Positions 15,640 through 24,039 are shown, counted from the first letter of the stretch. The stretch is 64,000 nt of DNA from DATHWB01 sp040880725 (GCA_040880725.1 JBBDHV010000021.1:62001-126000); one strand, 5' to 3'. The notes: generated from the letters alone by a model not told the origin. Made by a program: numbers and translations.

Positions 15640-16872
15640 CTAACCCTCCCGGGTCAGCACGAAGCTGGCCACTGTCGTCAGGGAGCCCCCGATGTTGAGC
15701 GTCTGAGCGGTCTGGGCGCCATCGACCTGCATCTCCCCGGCCGTCTCCTGCAGCTGTGAGGCGGCGTCGACCAGCATCCGAACACCGGTTGCCCCCACGG
15801 GATGGCCTCCGCCGATGAGGCCGCCGGAAGGGTTGATCGGGAGGGAACCGTCCATGCGGGCTGCTCCCGTTTTCACGACCTGCCACGCCTTGCCCGGCTC
15901 GCTCAGTCCGAGATGGTCGTATGCGAGGTACTCGCTGATGGTGAAACAGTCATGGGTCTCGATGAGATCGATGTGGTCGAGGTCGGTTTGCGCCATCTCT
16001 CGGGCCTCGGTCACGACTCTTGTCACATGGGGGAACATCGGGCCGCCTTCGGGCATCGCCGCGAGCTTCGAGTCGAGCAGCATGGGCGCGGTCGCGGTGC
16101 TCCACCCGGCGATTCGAGGGAACGCAGACAGCTCGGTCCCAAGTCGGTTCGCATGGCGGGCGGCGTACTCAGCCGAGCACAGGACGACTGCGGCGGCCCC
16201 GTCGGTGATACGGCCGCAATCCTGTCGGCGGAGTCTGCCCTCCACGATCGGATTGAGGTCGTCGTCGGCTGCGAACGCACCCGGCTCGAACGACCATCCG
16301 CGCGCCTGAGCCTTGGGATTGCGGTGGGCGTTGTCGAAGTTCTTGCGGGCGATCTCAGAGAGGTGAGTGTCGTCGAGCCCCCAACGGTTGGCGTAGACCT
16401 CGGCGATCTGGGAGAACTGCGACACCCACGGATAGGTCGCCTCGCGTCCTTCCCGTCCCTGCCACATTGCCGCACCCAGGTGGCCGGCGGCGGTGCCGGC
16501 GTCGACGTTGCGCATCTGTTCCATCCCCACCACGACCACCACGTCGCTCCACCCCGCCTCGACTCGGGCGATGGCGGACAACGCCGCGATCGAACCGGAG
16601 GCACAGGCTGCCTCGTGTCGTGCCCCGGGCTTGCCTGCGAACGCCGGGTCGATCGCTGCCACCATCCCGCCGAGGTGTCCCTGGCCAACGAAGAGTTCGC
16701 CAACGAAGTTGCCGACCTCGAATGCGTCCACCTCGGCCGGATCGAGCCGGGCGTCTGCCAGCGCGCCGAGCACTGCTTCGGAGAGGCCGTCGAATGGGCC
16801 GCGATCCAGGGACGCCCAGTTCTCGGCGAAGTCGGTCTGGTACCCGCCGAGGACGTGGATGCCCCTGGTCAC
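15640..16872 (-). CDS. thiolase-family acyltransferase (SCP2-thiolase-like)
   Basis: 410 residues, from a GTG overlapping the carotenoid-oxygenase stop. Acetyl-CoA acetyltransferase family: nucleophilic Cys in AACASGSIAAL at about residue 88, ETHDCFTISE near 320 and the GGHPVGATGVR motif near 365. The single large domain and HD-C motif resemble SCP-x-type thiolases and lipid-transfer proteins, which act in beta-oxidation of sterols or other branched acyl-CoAs, rather than biosynthetic acetoacetyl-CoA thiolases. It is coupled to the carotenoid oxygenase, so degradation of a cleaved polyene or stilbene side chain is possible. Confidence 0.85.
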   Translation of the reverse strand: MTRGIHVLGGYQTDFAENWASLDRGPFDGLSEAVLGALADARLDPAEVDAFEVGNFVGELFVGQGHLGGMVAAIDPAFAGKPGARHEAACASGSIAALSAIARVEAGWSDVVVVVGMEQMRNVDAGTAAGHLGAAMWQGREGREATYPWVSQFSQIAEVYANRWGLDDTHLSEIARKNFDNAHRNPKAQARGWSFEPGAFAADDDLNPIVEGRLRRQDCGRITDGAAAVVLCSAEYAARHANRLGTELSAFPRIAGWSTATAPMLLDSKLAAMPEGGPMFPHVTRVVTEAREMAQTDLDHIDLIETHDCFTISEYLAYDHLGLSEPGKAWQVVKTGAARMDGSLPINPSGGLIGGGHPVGATGVRMLVDAASQLQETAGEMQVDGAQTAQTLNIGGSLTTVASFVLTREG

Positions 16873-18320
16873 GGTCGGTGAGCTTCGAGTTGGTCCTGGT
16901 CCACCCAACAGGCGTGGAATCCGTGCGGCACCCTCTGGGGGATCTGGACTCTTCCCACCTCGGTCATGGTCGGGGCGTCGATGATCACGCACTCGGAGAG
17001 GCCGTCTTCGTGGTTCGCCACGAAGCTGACGAGGTACCCGTCGTCTTCGGCGGCGGATCCTCGCGCCGCGAACGGCGCCTCGGAGCCAAATCGTCCCGGG
17101 CCGAAGTCGTATCGCAGCGAGGATCCGGTTTCCATGTCGTACTTGACGATCCCGTCGAAGAGGGTGGTGTACCCGCTCTCGATGGCGATGTTGTAGGCGT
17201 ACCGGCTTGGGATCCCGGTCATGGCCGTGTTGATGGTCGGAAACTCGGTGTTGAGGTCGTCCATCGGACCCTCGCTGGTGCGTCCGGTGGTCAGGTCGAA
17301 TCGATAGCGATACCACTGGGCATCGAGTCTGAGGTATTCGAGGAGCGACTCCAGCGGACCCGTGAGGGGGCGGTCGGGCGGGGCGGGCCGCCGCGTGCGG
17401 CACACATCCAGCACGATGGTGCTGCCTTCTTCCCAGGCGTTCATCGTGTGATAGATGTAGCACGGGTCGGCTTCGAACCAGCGAACCTCGTTCGTCGCTC
17501 CGTAGCGCGGGATGACGGCGAAGCGGGCGGGGAGATCGGCGTTGAAGATCAGCCGGTGCCGGCCGGCCGCGAACACCTCGGGGTCCGCGTACAGCGGAAG
17601 GTCCATGAGGATCGAATGATTCGGGGTGATGGCCATGTCGTGCGGGAGACGGGCGGCCGGGAGGGGAACCGGGACGTGATGGACCAGCCGGCCTTCGGCC
17701 GAAACCACGCCGTACCAGAGGTAGGGGGCGGTGGGGCCGTAGTCGAAGAAGAGAAACTCCCCGGTGGACTCGTCCACCTTGGCGTGCGCCGACACGCAGC
17801 CGTTGCGGTCGCCGCCCCAGTCTTGGCGCCCGGTCGCCTCCAGCGTCATCGGGTCGATCCGGTAGGGGTCGCCTGACAGGTACCAGAGCGCGAGCAGTGA
17901 CCCGTTGTGAAACATGACGTCGGTGTTGGCAGTGTCCTTCAACCCGCGATACATCGTGGTCGGCGGGTTGCGGTGCGACGGCTCGATCATCCCGGCGTAC
18001 CGCTCACGACCGACCGCCCGGTTGCCCTTGAAGCCCTCGGTCTGAACCCAGCGGTTGCGGTAGGTCGCTTTGCCGTCCCGGAAGTGAATGGCGTGCAGCA
18101 TCCCGTCGCCGTCGAACCAGTGATATCGACCTGGCGGACTGAACATCGGGTTGGGACCGTTGCGGACGTAGAGGCCGTTGAGGTCCGCGGGGATCTCGCC
18201 GACGACGGTGAGGTCCTCGGCGTCGATCTCGGTGTCGACCGGGGCGTACCCGTCCATCAGGTACGGGTTGTCGCCGGTGTCGAGGGCGAGTTTGAGGGCA
18301 TCGTTGCGGACGAGCGTCAC
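16869..18320 (-). CDS. carotenoid oxygenase family protein
   Basis: 483 residues. An Fe(II)-dependent dioxygenase of the RPE65/carotenoid-cleavage/lignostilbene-dioxygenase family. The N-terminal signature GLYVRNGPNPMF is present and the four iron-binding His are visible in SAHAKVD (about 178), PHDMAIT (about 227), YHTMNAWE (about 291) and PHGFHACW (about 469). It starts at GTG 18320 with an AAAGGATC ribosome site. It is cotranslated with the thiolase. Substrate (carotenoid, apocarotenoid or stilbene) is not predictable. Confidence 0.9.
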   Translation of the reverse strand: MTLVRNDALKLALDTGDNPYLMDGYAPVDTEIDAEDLTVVGEIPADLNGLYVRNGPNPMFSPPGRYHWFDGDGMLHAIHFRDGKATYRNRWVQTEGFKGNRAVGRERYAGMIEPSHRNPPTTMYRGLKDTANTDVMFHNGSLLALWYLSGDPYRIDPMTLEATGRQDWGGDRNGCVSAHAKVDESTGEFLFFDYGPTAPYLWYGVVSAEGRLVHHVPVPLPAARLPHDMAITPNHSILMDLPLYADPEVFAAGRHRLIFNADLPARFAVIPRYGATNEVRWFEADPCYIYHTMNAWEEGSTIVLDVCRTRRPAPPDRPLTGPLESLLEYLRLDAQWYRYRFDLTTGRTSEGPMDDLNTEFPTINTAMTGIPSRYAYNIAIESGYTTLFDGIVKYDMETGSSLRYDFGPGRFGSEAPFAARGSAAEDDGYLVSFVANHEDGLSECVIIDAPTMTEVGRVQIPQRVPHGFHACWVDQDQLEAHRP

Positions 18321-18369
18321 GGTGATCCTTTCGGGCGCCCTCCCAAGGTATCAACTGCCAGGACGAAAT

Positions 18370-18387
18370 TCTACCCGCCGGTAGAAG
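18370..18387. promoter_or_regulatory. perfect palindrome in divergent promoter region
   Basis: TTCTACC and GGTAGAA are separated by CGCC, between the divergent carotenoid-oxygenase and lipocalin-like genes. Such 7-4-7 inverted repeats are typical operator sites. The TetR regulator 2 kb away is a candidate binder, but its own upstream repeat (GGTTCCG/CGGAACC) is different. Coordinates may be off by one. Confidence 0.5.
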
Positions 18388-18414
18388 AGTCTTTCGCGGG
18401 TAACGTGCCGTGCG

Positions 18415-18834
18415 ATGCGAGAACTCCAGGGAACATGGCACCTGGTCGAGTGGACGGTGTCCGTCGATGACACCGTGACCCGGCCATTCGGCGGTCAGGC
18501 GGAAGGCCTGCTGACGTATACCGAGGACGGCCGGATGTGGGCGACATTGCAGCGAAAGGGCCGCCGGCCGCTGGGCACCGGGACGCTCGCCGCGGCCACT
18601 GCCGAACAGCGGGCGGCGGCTGCGGCCGGGTACTTGGCATATGCGGGCCGCTACACACTCGATGACGGCCGAGTGACCCACCATGTGGAGGTGAGCCTCT
18701 TTCCCGACTGGGTGGGAGACGTCCAGATTCGTCAGATCGGCTGGACGGACGAAGGCGATCTGGTCCTCTCGACGCCTCCGGCCAAGACTCCCGCGGGGCG
18801 TACGGTCGTCAACCGCCTTCGTTGGCGGAAGTGA
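18415..18834 (+). CDS. lipocalin-like domain protein
   Basis: 139 residues. It begins LQGTWHLVEWTV and contains a GLLTYTEDGRMWATL strand pair and YAGRYTLDDGRVTHHVE, matching lipocalin-like domain proteins (a beta-barrel of about 130 residues for binding small hydrophobic ligands). No signal peptide, so cytoplasmic. TAACGT about 8 bases before the ATG suggests leaderless initiation. It is divergent from the carotenoid oxygenase across a palindrome, hinting at shared control. The 3' end overlaps the convergent LLM gene by 26 bases. Confidence 0.8.
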   Translation: MRELQGTWHLVEWTVSVDDTVTRPFGGQAEGLLTYTEDGRMWATLQRKGRRPLGTGTLAAATAEQRAAAAAGYLAYAGRYTLDDGRVTHHVEVSLFPDWVGDVQIRQIGWTDEGDLVLSTPPAKTPAGRTVVNRLRWRK

Positions 18835-19756
18835 GTTCTGCCACCACACCGAGCGCACGACGGCCGTGGTCTCCGGTGGCGGTGACGGGAACCACGCACA
18901 CGGTGTCCAGCCCGGCCTTGTCGTAGTCGGCGAGAAGCGACGCGATGTCGGACTTCGACCCCACGAGCCCCACACACTGTTCGAAGTCGTCGGGGATGGC
19001 TCCGATCAGGTCCCGGGGGTGGACGCCCGACCGGGCCATGTCGACGAGTTCGGTGTAGCCGGCTTCGGCGAACATCTCGCCGTAACCGGGAGCGCCGAGA
19101 TAGCCGACGACTGCAGACCTGATCTGGGCGATCTCGGCGGGGCCGGGCTCAACCGCCGTGACCAGCCACGCCGACATCGGCATTCTGGTGCCTCCCGCGG
19201 CATCGACCGCCTTCCGAAGCCGAGCCGTCGCCGACGGCGTGACCATGTTGAGCACCATCCCATCCGCGTGAGCAGCCGCCGTCCGCACTGCGGCCGGGCC
19301 GAAGGCCGCGAGCAGGATCTCGCTCGGTACCGGGGGTAAGCGGAGCCGGAAACCGGTACTGGGGTCGCGGTCGCCCGCGAGGAGCGTGCGAACCGACTGG
19401 GAGGCGATCCCGAGCTGGCGGGTCGCACCGGTGCGACTGCGGCCGTGCCAGTGATTCACCACGGGACTCGACGTCCCGAGCGCGACGTGCGCGAGCCGGC
19501 CGGTCAGCGACGTGATCGATGCGACTCCCATCGCGACGGTGGCGGGCGTGCGGATCGTGACTGCCAGTGGCCCCACAACCGGCTCGATGTGCGACGTTGC
19601 ACCTGAGACCGCAGTCGCGAGGGCGAAGGCGTCGTAGGTGGCCATCTCCCCGATCCAGAGACGGCGGTACCCGAGCCGTTCGGCCTCGCGGGCAGTGGTG
19701 ATGGCTTCCGTCGGTGCCCGGTCCTGCCATAGCCCCAGCACTGCGTCCGATCTCAC
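18809..19756 (-). CDS. LLM-class flavin/F420-dependent oxidoreductase
   Basis: 315 residues, GTG overlapping the TetR stop. TIM-barrel of the luciferase-like monooxygenase class: RLWIGEMATYDAFALA near the N-terminus, VALGTSSPVVNHWHG around 95-110, GFRLRLPPVPSEILLAAFGP in mid-protein. Many such actinobacterial proteins use F420 rather than FMN; which applies here is not certain from sequence. Probably controlled by the TetR protein it is cotranslated with. Substrate unknown. Confidence 0.85.
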   Translation of the reverse strand: MRSDAVLGLWQDRAPTEAITTAREAERLGYRRLWIGEMATYDAFALATAVSGATSHIEPVVGPLAVTIRTPATVAMGVASITSLTGRLAHVALGTSSPVVNHWHGRSRTGATRQLGIASQSVRTLLAGDRDPSTGFRLRLPPVPSEILLAAFGPAAVRTAAAHADGMVLNMVTPSATARLRKAVDAAGGTRMPMSAWLVTAVEPGPAEIAQIRSAVVGYLGAPGYGEMFAEAGYTELVDMARSGVHPRDLIGAIPDDFEQCVGLVGSKSDIASLLADYDKAGLDTVCVVPVTATGDHGRRALGVVAELTSANEGG

Positions 19757-20343
19757 GCGGTGATGCCGCCGAGGATGATGTCGCCGAAGCGGTCGGCGAG
19801 CTCGTCGATACTCAGCCGTCCTTCGGGGTGGAACCAGGTGAGCGTCATGTTGCACATCGACAGCGACGCCTTGACGGTGACGAACACGTCGATGTCGGCT
19901 CGGAACTCGCCGGTGGCCATCCCCTCTTCGAGAAATTCTGCCCAGCGACGCTCGAACCGGCGGCCCATCTCGTCGACCACCGAGGCGGATTCGGCGCTGA
20001 TGGCCTGGAGACGCTCGCCGAGAAACATCGTGTAGATGTCGCGGTGGTGGTGGAAGACCTGGAGGTGGGTTGCGACGGCCTGCCGCACCTTTGCGGTGGC
20101 GGTCGTGGCGTCGAGATGTTCGAGAGCGTCGACGGCGATCCCGACCCTTGCTTCGATGACCTTGACGAAGAGGTCTTCTTTGGAAGCGCAGTAGTAGTAG
20201 AGGGCAGCCTTGGTCAGGTCGAGTTCCGCCGCGATGTCATCCATGCGGGCGGCGTGATATCCGTCACGAGCGAAGATCCGGGCGGCGGAGTCGAGGATCT
20301 GGTTCCCGCGCAGGCGTCGTTTTCGTTCCACGGTTCCGGTCAC
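19753..20343 (-). CDS. TetR/AcrR-family transcriptional regulator
   Basis: 196 residues. N-terminal helix-turn-helix: ILDSAARIFARDGYHAARMDDIAAELDLTKAALYYYCASKEDLF (residues about 16-60 in broken form). The C-terminal ligand-binding domain resembles TetR_C regulators of fatty-acid or CoA-ester metabolism. GTG start with TAGGGT 7 bases upstream (leaderless). An inverted repeat, GGTTCCG/CGGAACC, spans the start codon and could be an autoregulatory operator. Cotranscribed with the LLM gene. Confidence 0.92.
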   Translation of the reverse strand: MTGTVERKRRLRGNQILDSAARIFARDGYHAARMDDIAAELDLTKAALYYYCASKEDLFVKVIEARVGIAVDALEHLDATTATAKVRQAVATHLQVFHHHRDIYTMFLGERLQAISAESASVVDEMGRRFERRWAEFLEEGMATGEFRADIDVFVTVKASLSMCNMTLTWFHPEGRLSIDELADRFGDIILGGITA

Positions 20344-20449
20344 CGGCGGAACCCTAGAACAGGTCTGCTGCCCCTGTCAGCGCCTCTGCGCCAACGCTAG
20401 GGTCCAGCGGCATCGGCGCACGGCACTATTGGAGAGGGAGCAGGTAGTC

Positions 20450-20854
20450 ATGGGTTCGATCGGTGAGTTGCGCGGCATCCATCCGAAGGAGGCCACGAGG
20501 CTCCGGAAGGCTGGCGTTCGCACGACCGAGTCGCTTCTCCGGCATGCCAGCACGAAGCGGGGCCGCAACGCTCTCGCCAAGTCGGCGGACCTGGATCCCG
20601 ACCAGCTTCTCGACTGGGTCAATCGGGCCGATCTCATGCGGATCAGGGGAGTGGGAGCCGAGTATGCCGACCTGCTGAAAGTGGTCGGCGTCGACACGGT
20701 GAAAGCCCTTCGGCGGAGAAATCCGAGAAGCCTGCTGATTTCGATGGTCGAGGTCAACGACGCCAAGCGACTGGTGCGTCGCCTGCCCACCGAGGCCATG
20801 GTGGCGGCGTGGGTCGAGGCGGCTGCAAGCGTGGAGCCCTCGGTTTCGAGCTGA
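20450..20854 (+). CDS. DUF4332 helix-hairpin-helix protein
   Basis: 134 residues. Two tandem helix-hairpin-helix units typical of DUF4332: LRGIHPKEATRLRKAGVRT near the N-terminus and RIRGVGAEYADLLKVVGVDT in the middle. Such units bind DNA non-specifically through the backbone. Function unknown. The ATG at 20450 is preferred over one 21 bases earlier because GGAGAGGGAG ends 9 bases before it. The gene stands alone and ends at a hairpin terminator shared with the convergent HbhA-like gene. Confidence 0.75.
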   Translation: MGSIGELRGIHPKEATRLRKAGVRTTESLLRHASTKRGRNALAKSADLDPDQLLDWVNRADLMRIRGVGAEYADLLKVVGVDTVKALRRRNPRSLLISMVEVNDAKRLVRRLPTEAMVAAWVEAAASVEPSVSS

Positions 20855-20857
20855 CAC

Positions 20858-20884
20858 GGTCAGCGGTTAGGCAAGCCGGCTTCG
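20858..20884 (+). repeat. copy of 26-bp interspersed module (family C)
   Basis: GGTCAGCGGTTAGGCAAGCC and the following GGCTTC match, with two changes, the segment at 54569-54594 and, inverted, 40934-40960. All copies lie in intergenic DNA; here it starts 4 bases after a stop codon. Confidence 0.55.
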
Positions 20885-20895
20885 CAGAACGGAAC

Positions 20896-20926
20896 GGGCC
20901 CCCGGCCGAATCGACCGGGGGCCCTT
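20896..20926. terminator. intrinsic hairpin terminator between convergent genes
   Basis: GGGCCCCCGG (20896-20905) pairs perfectly with CCGGGGGCCC (20915-20924) around a 9-base loop, followed by TT. It lies between the DUF4332 gene and the convergent HbhA-like gene, so it can serve both strands. Confidence 0.8.
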
Positions 20927-20952
20927 GTCGCGTGTGCGTCAGCTGCGGCCCG

Positions 20953-21468
20953 TCAGGAGGCCTTCTGGGCGGCGGGCTTCTTCGCCGCCGGCTTCTTGGC
21001 CGCAGTCGTCTTGGCGGTCGTGGCCTGGGCTGTGGGCTTCTTGGCGGCGGTCGTCTTGGCGGCGGGCTTCTGGGAGGTGCTGGACGACGACGCCTGGGCG
21101 CTCGCCGCAGCAGCGGGCTCGGAGTCACCGACGGTGACCGTCACCGCCATCTTGGACTCGGGCCGGAAGTTGGCACGCCACGTCGACACGATGTCCTCGA
21201 GCTGGTCGCGCAGCTTGTGGACTTGGGTGGACATCTGATCGAAGTCGACCTTCGAGGTGATCTCGTCGATCGCCTTCGTGTCGGTGACCTGCGACAGGAA
21301 CTTCTCGCCTTCGCCCGCCCAGATGTCGATGCGGCCCTTGACATCGGACGACGCGTTGGTGGCGTTCGAGTTCAGCTTCGCCATGAGCTCTTCGAGCTTG
21401 GTCTGGGCTGACTTGGCGACGGCGACTTGGGCGCCGACCGCTGCGTAGAGATATTTCTTGGTTTTCAT
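20953..21468 (-). CDS. HbhA-like coiled-coil protein with Lys/Ala/Pro tail
   Basis: 171 residues. The N-terminal 100 residues are helical and coiled-coil-like (AKSAQTKLEELMAKLNS, QMSTQVHKLRDQLEDIVS). The last 45 are a low-complexity tail rich in KTTAAKKP and AAKKPAAKK blocks, resembling histone H1 and the mycobacterial heparin-binding haemagglutinin HbhA. Such proteins can bind polyanions (DNA, glycans) or lipid inclusions. Start ATG 21468 with an AGGAG ribosome site. An XRE regulator gene lies just upstream, the same arrangement as Rv0474-Rv0475 (hbhA) in Mycobacterium tuberculosis as I recall it. A phasin-like or nucleoid role is also possible. Confidence 0.65.
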   Translation of the reverse strand: MKTKKYLYAAVGAQVAVAKSAQTKLEELMAKLNSNATNASSDVKGRIDIWAGEGEKFLSQVTDTKAIDEITSKVDFDQMSTQVHKLRDQLEDIVSTWRANFRPESKMAVTVTVGDSEPAAAASAQASSSSTSQKPAAKTTAAKKPTAQATTAKTTAAKKPAAKKPAAQKAS

Positions 21469-21485
21469 GGAGGCTGCTCCTCTTC

Positions 21486-21866
21486 TCAATCCTGCTCGTC
21501 GTTGGCGGTCGCGGCATCGAGCAGCGCCCGGTACAGATCCAGCAGGACTTTCTTCTGTCGTGGTGTGAGTGCGACGTCGGCTTCGATTGCCTCGACAACC
21601 GTCGGGGCAGCAGGGCCGGCGTCGATGAGACCGGCCCGGGTGTAGAGGGACTCGGCGGAAACCTCCAGGGCGCGGGAAAGGCGCTTGAGGATCTCGGCCG
21701 ATGGCCGACGAATGCCGCGTTCGATCTGTGACAGGTAGGGGTTGGAGACGCCGGCTCGATCCGCGAGACGGCGAAGCGAGAGGTTGGCCCGTTCGCGTTG
21801 CTCGCGTATGAAGGTGCCGACGTGTCCGTCGTCCTCGACGCTCTCTACCTGCTTGCTATCAGTCAC
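21486..21866 (-). CDS. XRE-family helix-turn-helix regulator
   Basis: 126 residues from GTG 21866. A cro/C1-type helix-turn-helix fills residues 12-66 (GTFIREQRERANLSLRRLAD, then AGVSNPYLSQIERGIRRPSAE). The tail ends in LTPRQKKVLLDLYRALLD, also found in the regulator next to hbhA in mycobacteria. It likely controls itself and the downstream HbhA-like gene. The start was set by a promoter that fits exactly: TATCTT 7 bases upstream and TTGCAA 17 bases further, giving a leaderless mRNA. Confidence 0.85.
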   Translation of the reverse strand: MTDSKQVESVEDDGHVGTFIREQRERANLSLRRLADRAGVSNPYLSQIERGIRRPSAEILKRLSRALEVSAESLYTRAGLIDAGPAAPTVVEAIEADVALTPRQKKVLLDLYRALLDAATANDEQD

Positions 21867-21922
21867 AAAGTGCAAGATACTGCAAGCAGTAAACTTTTGC
21901 AAGCGCGCGACCGCTTCTTGCA
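21867..21922 (-). promoter_or_regulatory. promoter with TGCAAG direct repeats
   Basis: On the minus strand a -35 TTGCAA (21902-21897) and -10 TATCTT (21879-21874) are spaced 17 bases and lead directly to the XRE start. On the plus strand TGCAAG occurs at 21871, 21881 and 21898 and as CTTGCA at 21917. These repeats overlap the promoter and are the probable operator of the XRE protein. The sequence AAACTTTTGCAAG also resembles RamB-type sites. Confidence 0.65.
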
Positions 21923-21944
21923 CGCACCCCGGATCGGGTCCCGA

Positions 21945-22676
21945 TCAGGCGACCGGGCCGTTGCCCAGGGCGTTGCCGACGAAGAAGGCGATCACGCCGC
22001 CGAACCCGGCGATGGCGAGGTTTTCGAATCCGGCGATGAACGGGTTCGTCCGGGTCACCCGCGTCTTCGCCATTCCGACGCCGAACAGCGCCAGGGCGGT
22101 GAGAATGGTGGCCCACCAGAGTCCGCCTGTTGCCGTCTCGGTGAAGAGGAACGGTGCCACAGCGGGTGTGGCGCCGAGCAGGAACAGGAGCCCCGAGAAC
22201 GCCATCGCCCGGTACGGCGAGCGTCGTTCCGAATCCGGTGCACCGAACTCCAGCGCCTTCATTGCGTTCAAGAGTGCTCGATCCGATCGGTCGAAGGCCG
22301 CCACCACCGTGTCCAGGTCCTCGTCGTGGACGCCCATGGCCGAGAACATCTCGTGCAGTTGCTCCAGTTCGGCTTCCCGGTGGTGCCGAATGTGCGTGCG
22401 CTCCAGCTCGAGCTCGGATGCGAGTACCTCGTCTTGGGACTTGGTTGCCAGGTACTCGCCTGCGCCCATCGACACCGCACCTGCGAGCGCGCCGGCGATG
22501 CCGGTGATGACGACGTCTTCTCTCGACAGGCCGGCTCCGACCACGCCGATGACGAGCAGCACCATGGAGACGAGCCCATCGTTGACACCGAGGATGATGT
22601 CGCGCCAGTACTGGCGTGTTTCGCCGACATGGGGTTCGTAGGGAACGGCGGCGTCCGCATGCGATTCCGTGGCCAT
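21945..22676 (-). CDS. VIT1/CCC1 family metal transporter
   Basis: 243 residues. Membrane protein of the vacuolar iron/manganese transporter family: two N-terminal membrane helices around VNDGLVSMVLLVIGVVGAG and GIAGALAGAVSMGAGEYLAT, a charged cytoplasmic metal-binding helical region with H-I-R-H-H and many Glu, then three more helices ending GFGGVIAFFVGNALG. The family exports or stores Fe2+/Mn2+. ATG 22676 precedes TESHADAAVPYEPH. It is divergent from tyrA. No ferritin-like domain is fused. Confidence 0.88.
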   Translation of the reverse strand: MATESHADAAVPYEPHVGETRQYWRDIILGVNDGLVSMVLLVIGVVGAGLSREDVVITGIAGALAGAVSMGAGEYLATKSQDEVLASELELERTHIRHHREAELEQLHEMFSAMGVHDEDLDTVVAAFDRSDRALLNAMKALEFGAPDSERRSPYRAMAFSGLLFLLGATPAVAPFLFTETATGGLWWATILTALALFGVGMAKTRVTRTNPFIAGFENLAIAGFGGVIAFFVGNALGNGPVA

Positions 22677-22755
22677 GCCGGCGAGTGTATCGAGCGCCCG
22701 GCCACGCCGTCCGGGGGGGAAAATGCCCCGGATCGGACTTCCTAGGCTGTTGCGG

Positions 22756-23778
22756 ATGCAACGAGAAGCCGCCGTCCTCGGCACCGGTCTGATGGGAACC
22801 TCTGTGGCGATCGCGCTGCGAACGGCCGGGTGGCACGTGCGCGGGTACGACCCGGACGGTGCTGCGCTGGACCTCGCGACCCGCATGGAAGGTGTCGACC
22901 CGTGCGAGACGATCGCCGAGGCGGTCGAAGGTGCCGACCTCGTGGTGCTCGCAGGCCCCGTCGGAGCGATCCTCGACACCCTCGCGACGATCAACACCGA
23001 TGCACTCGTCACCGACGTCGCCGGGGTGAAGCAGCCGGTTGTCGAGGCGGGTTCGCGACTGTCTCGTTTCGTCGGCGGACACCCGATGGCCGGACGGGAA
23101 TCGGCCGGTCCCGAAGGCGCATCCGGCGGCATGTTCCGGGGCGCGATCTGGGTGCTCACCACCGACGGTGCGGCCGATGTCGACCTGATGGAGATGTCGG
23201 GGATCGTCCAGTCACTCGGTGCGGTCCCCGTGCAGATGTCCGCCCTCGCCCACGATCGGGCGGTGGCGGCCGCCAGCCACATCCCGCACCTGACAGCCGC
23301 GAGCCTCGTCACCCTCGTCAATCGGGAAGAAGGCGCGCGAGCACTGGTCGCCGGCGGCTTCCGTGATCTCACCCGGGTGGCAGCATCCGATCCGGGCTGG
23401 TGGTCCGAGGTCCTCGTCGCCAACCGCGACGCCGTCGCCGAGGAACTCCGTTCGCTGGCGGACTCGCTGAACGAACTCGCCGGCTTGGTCGAAGCCTCGG
23501 ACGGCGATGCGGTCCATCAACGGCTCGAAACCGCACAGCGACTCCGGCGTGCGATGACCGCCCCGGTGGCGGCGGTCAGGGTGATCCTCGAAGACCGCCC
23601 CGGCGAGATCGCCGAAGTCGGTCGTGCCCTCTCCGACAGCCACGTGGACCTCCGCGACCTCCAACTCCGCCACGCCGTCCACGGCGGCGGCGGTGTCCTC
23701 ACGCTCTCGGTCAAACCGGTCGACGCCAAGAAACTCCGCGCGGCACTCACCACCGAGGGCTTCCGCCTGCTTGATTAG
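22756..23778 (+). CDS. tyrA: prephenate dehydrogenase
   Basis: 340 residues. Oxidatively decarboxylates prephenate to 4-hydroxyphenylpyruvate in tyrosine synthesis. The Rossmann motif is AVLGTGLMGTSVAIAL at residues 6-21. GGHPMAGRESAG near 112-123 holds the catalytic His, and SHIPHLTAASL lies in the helical dimer domain. The C-terminus (about 275-340) carries an ACT-like module (VILEDRPGEIAEVGRAL) for feedback control. TAGGCT 7 bases before the ATG, leaderless pattern. The stop codon lies at the 5' edge of a family A repeat. Confidence 0.93.
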   Translation: MQREAAVLGTGLMGTSVAIALRTAGWHVRGYDPDGAALDLATRMEGVDPCETIAEAVEGADLVVLAGPVGAILDTLATINTDALVTDVAGVKQPVVEAGSRLSRFVGGHPMAGRESAGPEGASGGMFRGAIWVLTTDGAADVDLMEMSGIVQSLGAVPVQMSALAHDRAVAAASHIPHLTAASLVTLVNREEGARALVAGGFRDLTRVAASDPGWWSEVLVANRDAVAEELRSLADSLNELAGLVEASDGDAVHQRLETAQRLRRAMTAPVAAVRVILEDRPGEIAEVGRALSDSHVDLRDLQLRHAVHGGGGVLTLSVKPVDAKKLRAALTTEGFRLLD

Positions 23779-23898
23779 GCGGGGGGTCGAACCCCCCTGC
23801 ACCCCCCGGACGGCGCGGCTGCGTCTACGGGGTCCACCGTCGATCCACCCAATGGCCCATGACGGGCGGTAGTCGTGGAGGTCTGGGACGCGCGGTGG
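23773..23898 (+). repeat. family A dispersed repeat, copy 1
   Basis: Starts in the last codons of tyrA (TTGATTAG, the TAG being the tyrA stop) and contains the hairpin GGGGGGTCGAACCCCCC, CACCCCCCGGACGGCGCGGC, a variable middle, AATGGCCCATGACGG and a GTGGAGGTCTGGGACGCG tail. Same orientation as tyrA. The 140 bases between this copy and the next show no gene. Confidence 0.8.
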
Positions 23899-24039
23899 CC
23901 TTCGCGCGACGGGTTCGATCCGCGTGTGGTCTACGGGGTCGCTTTCGCTCGCGGCCCCCGTGCTCTCATCGGAGACGCGTGGCCAGTCCGCGCACGAACC
24001 TCACCCACCGTGGTTCTCAACCGCGACCACACCGAGACG

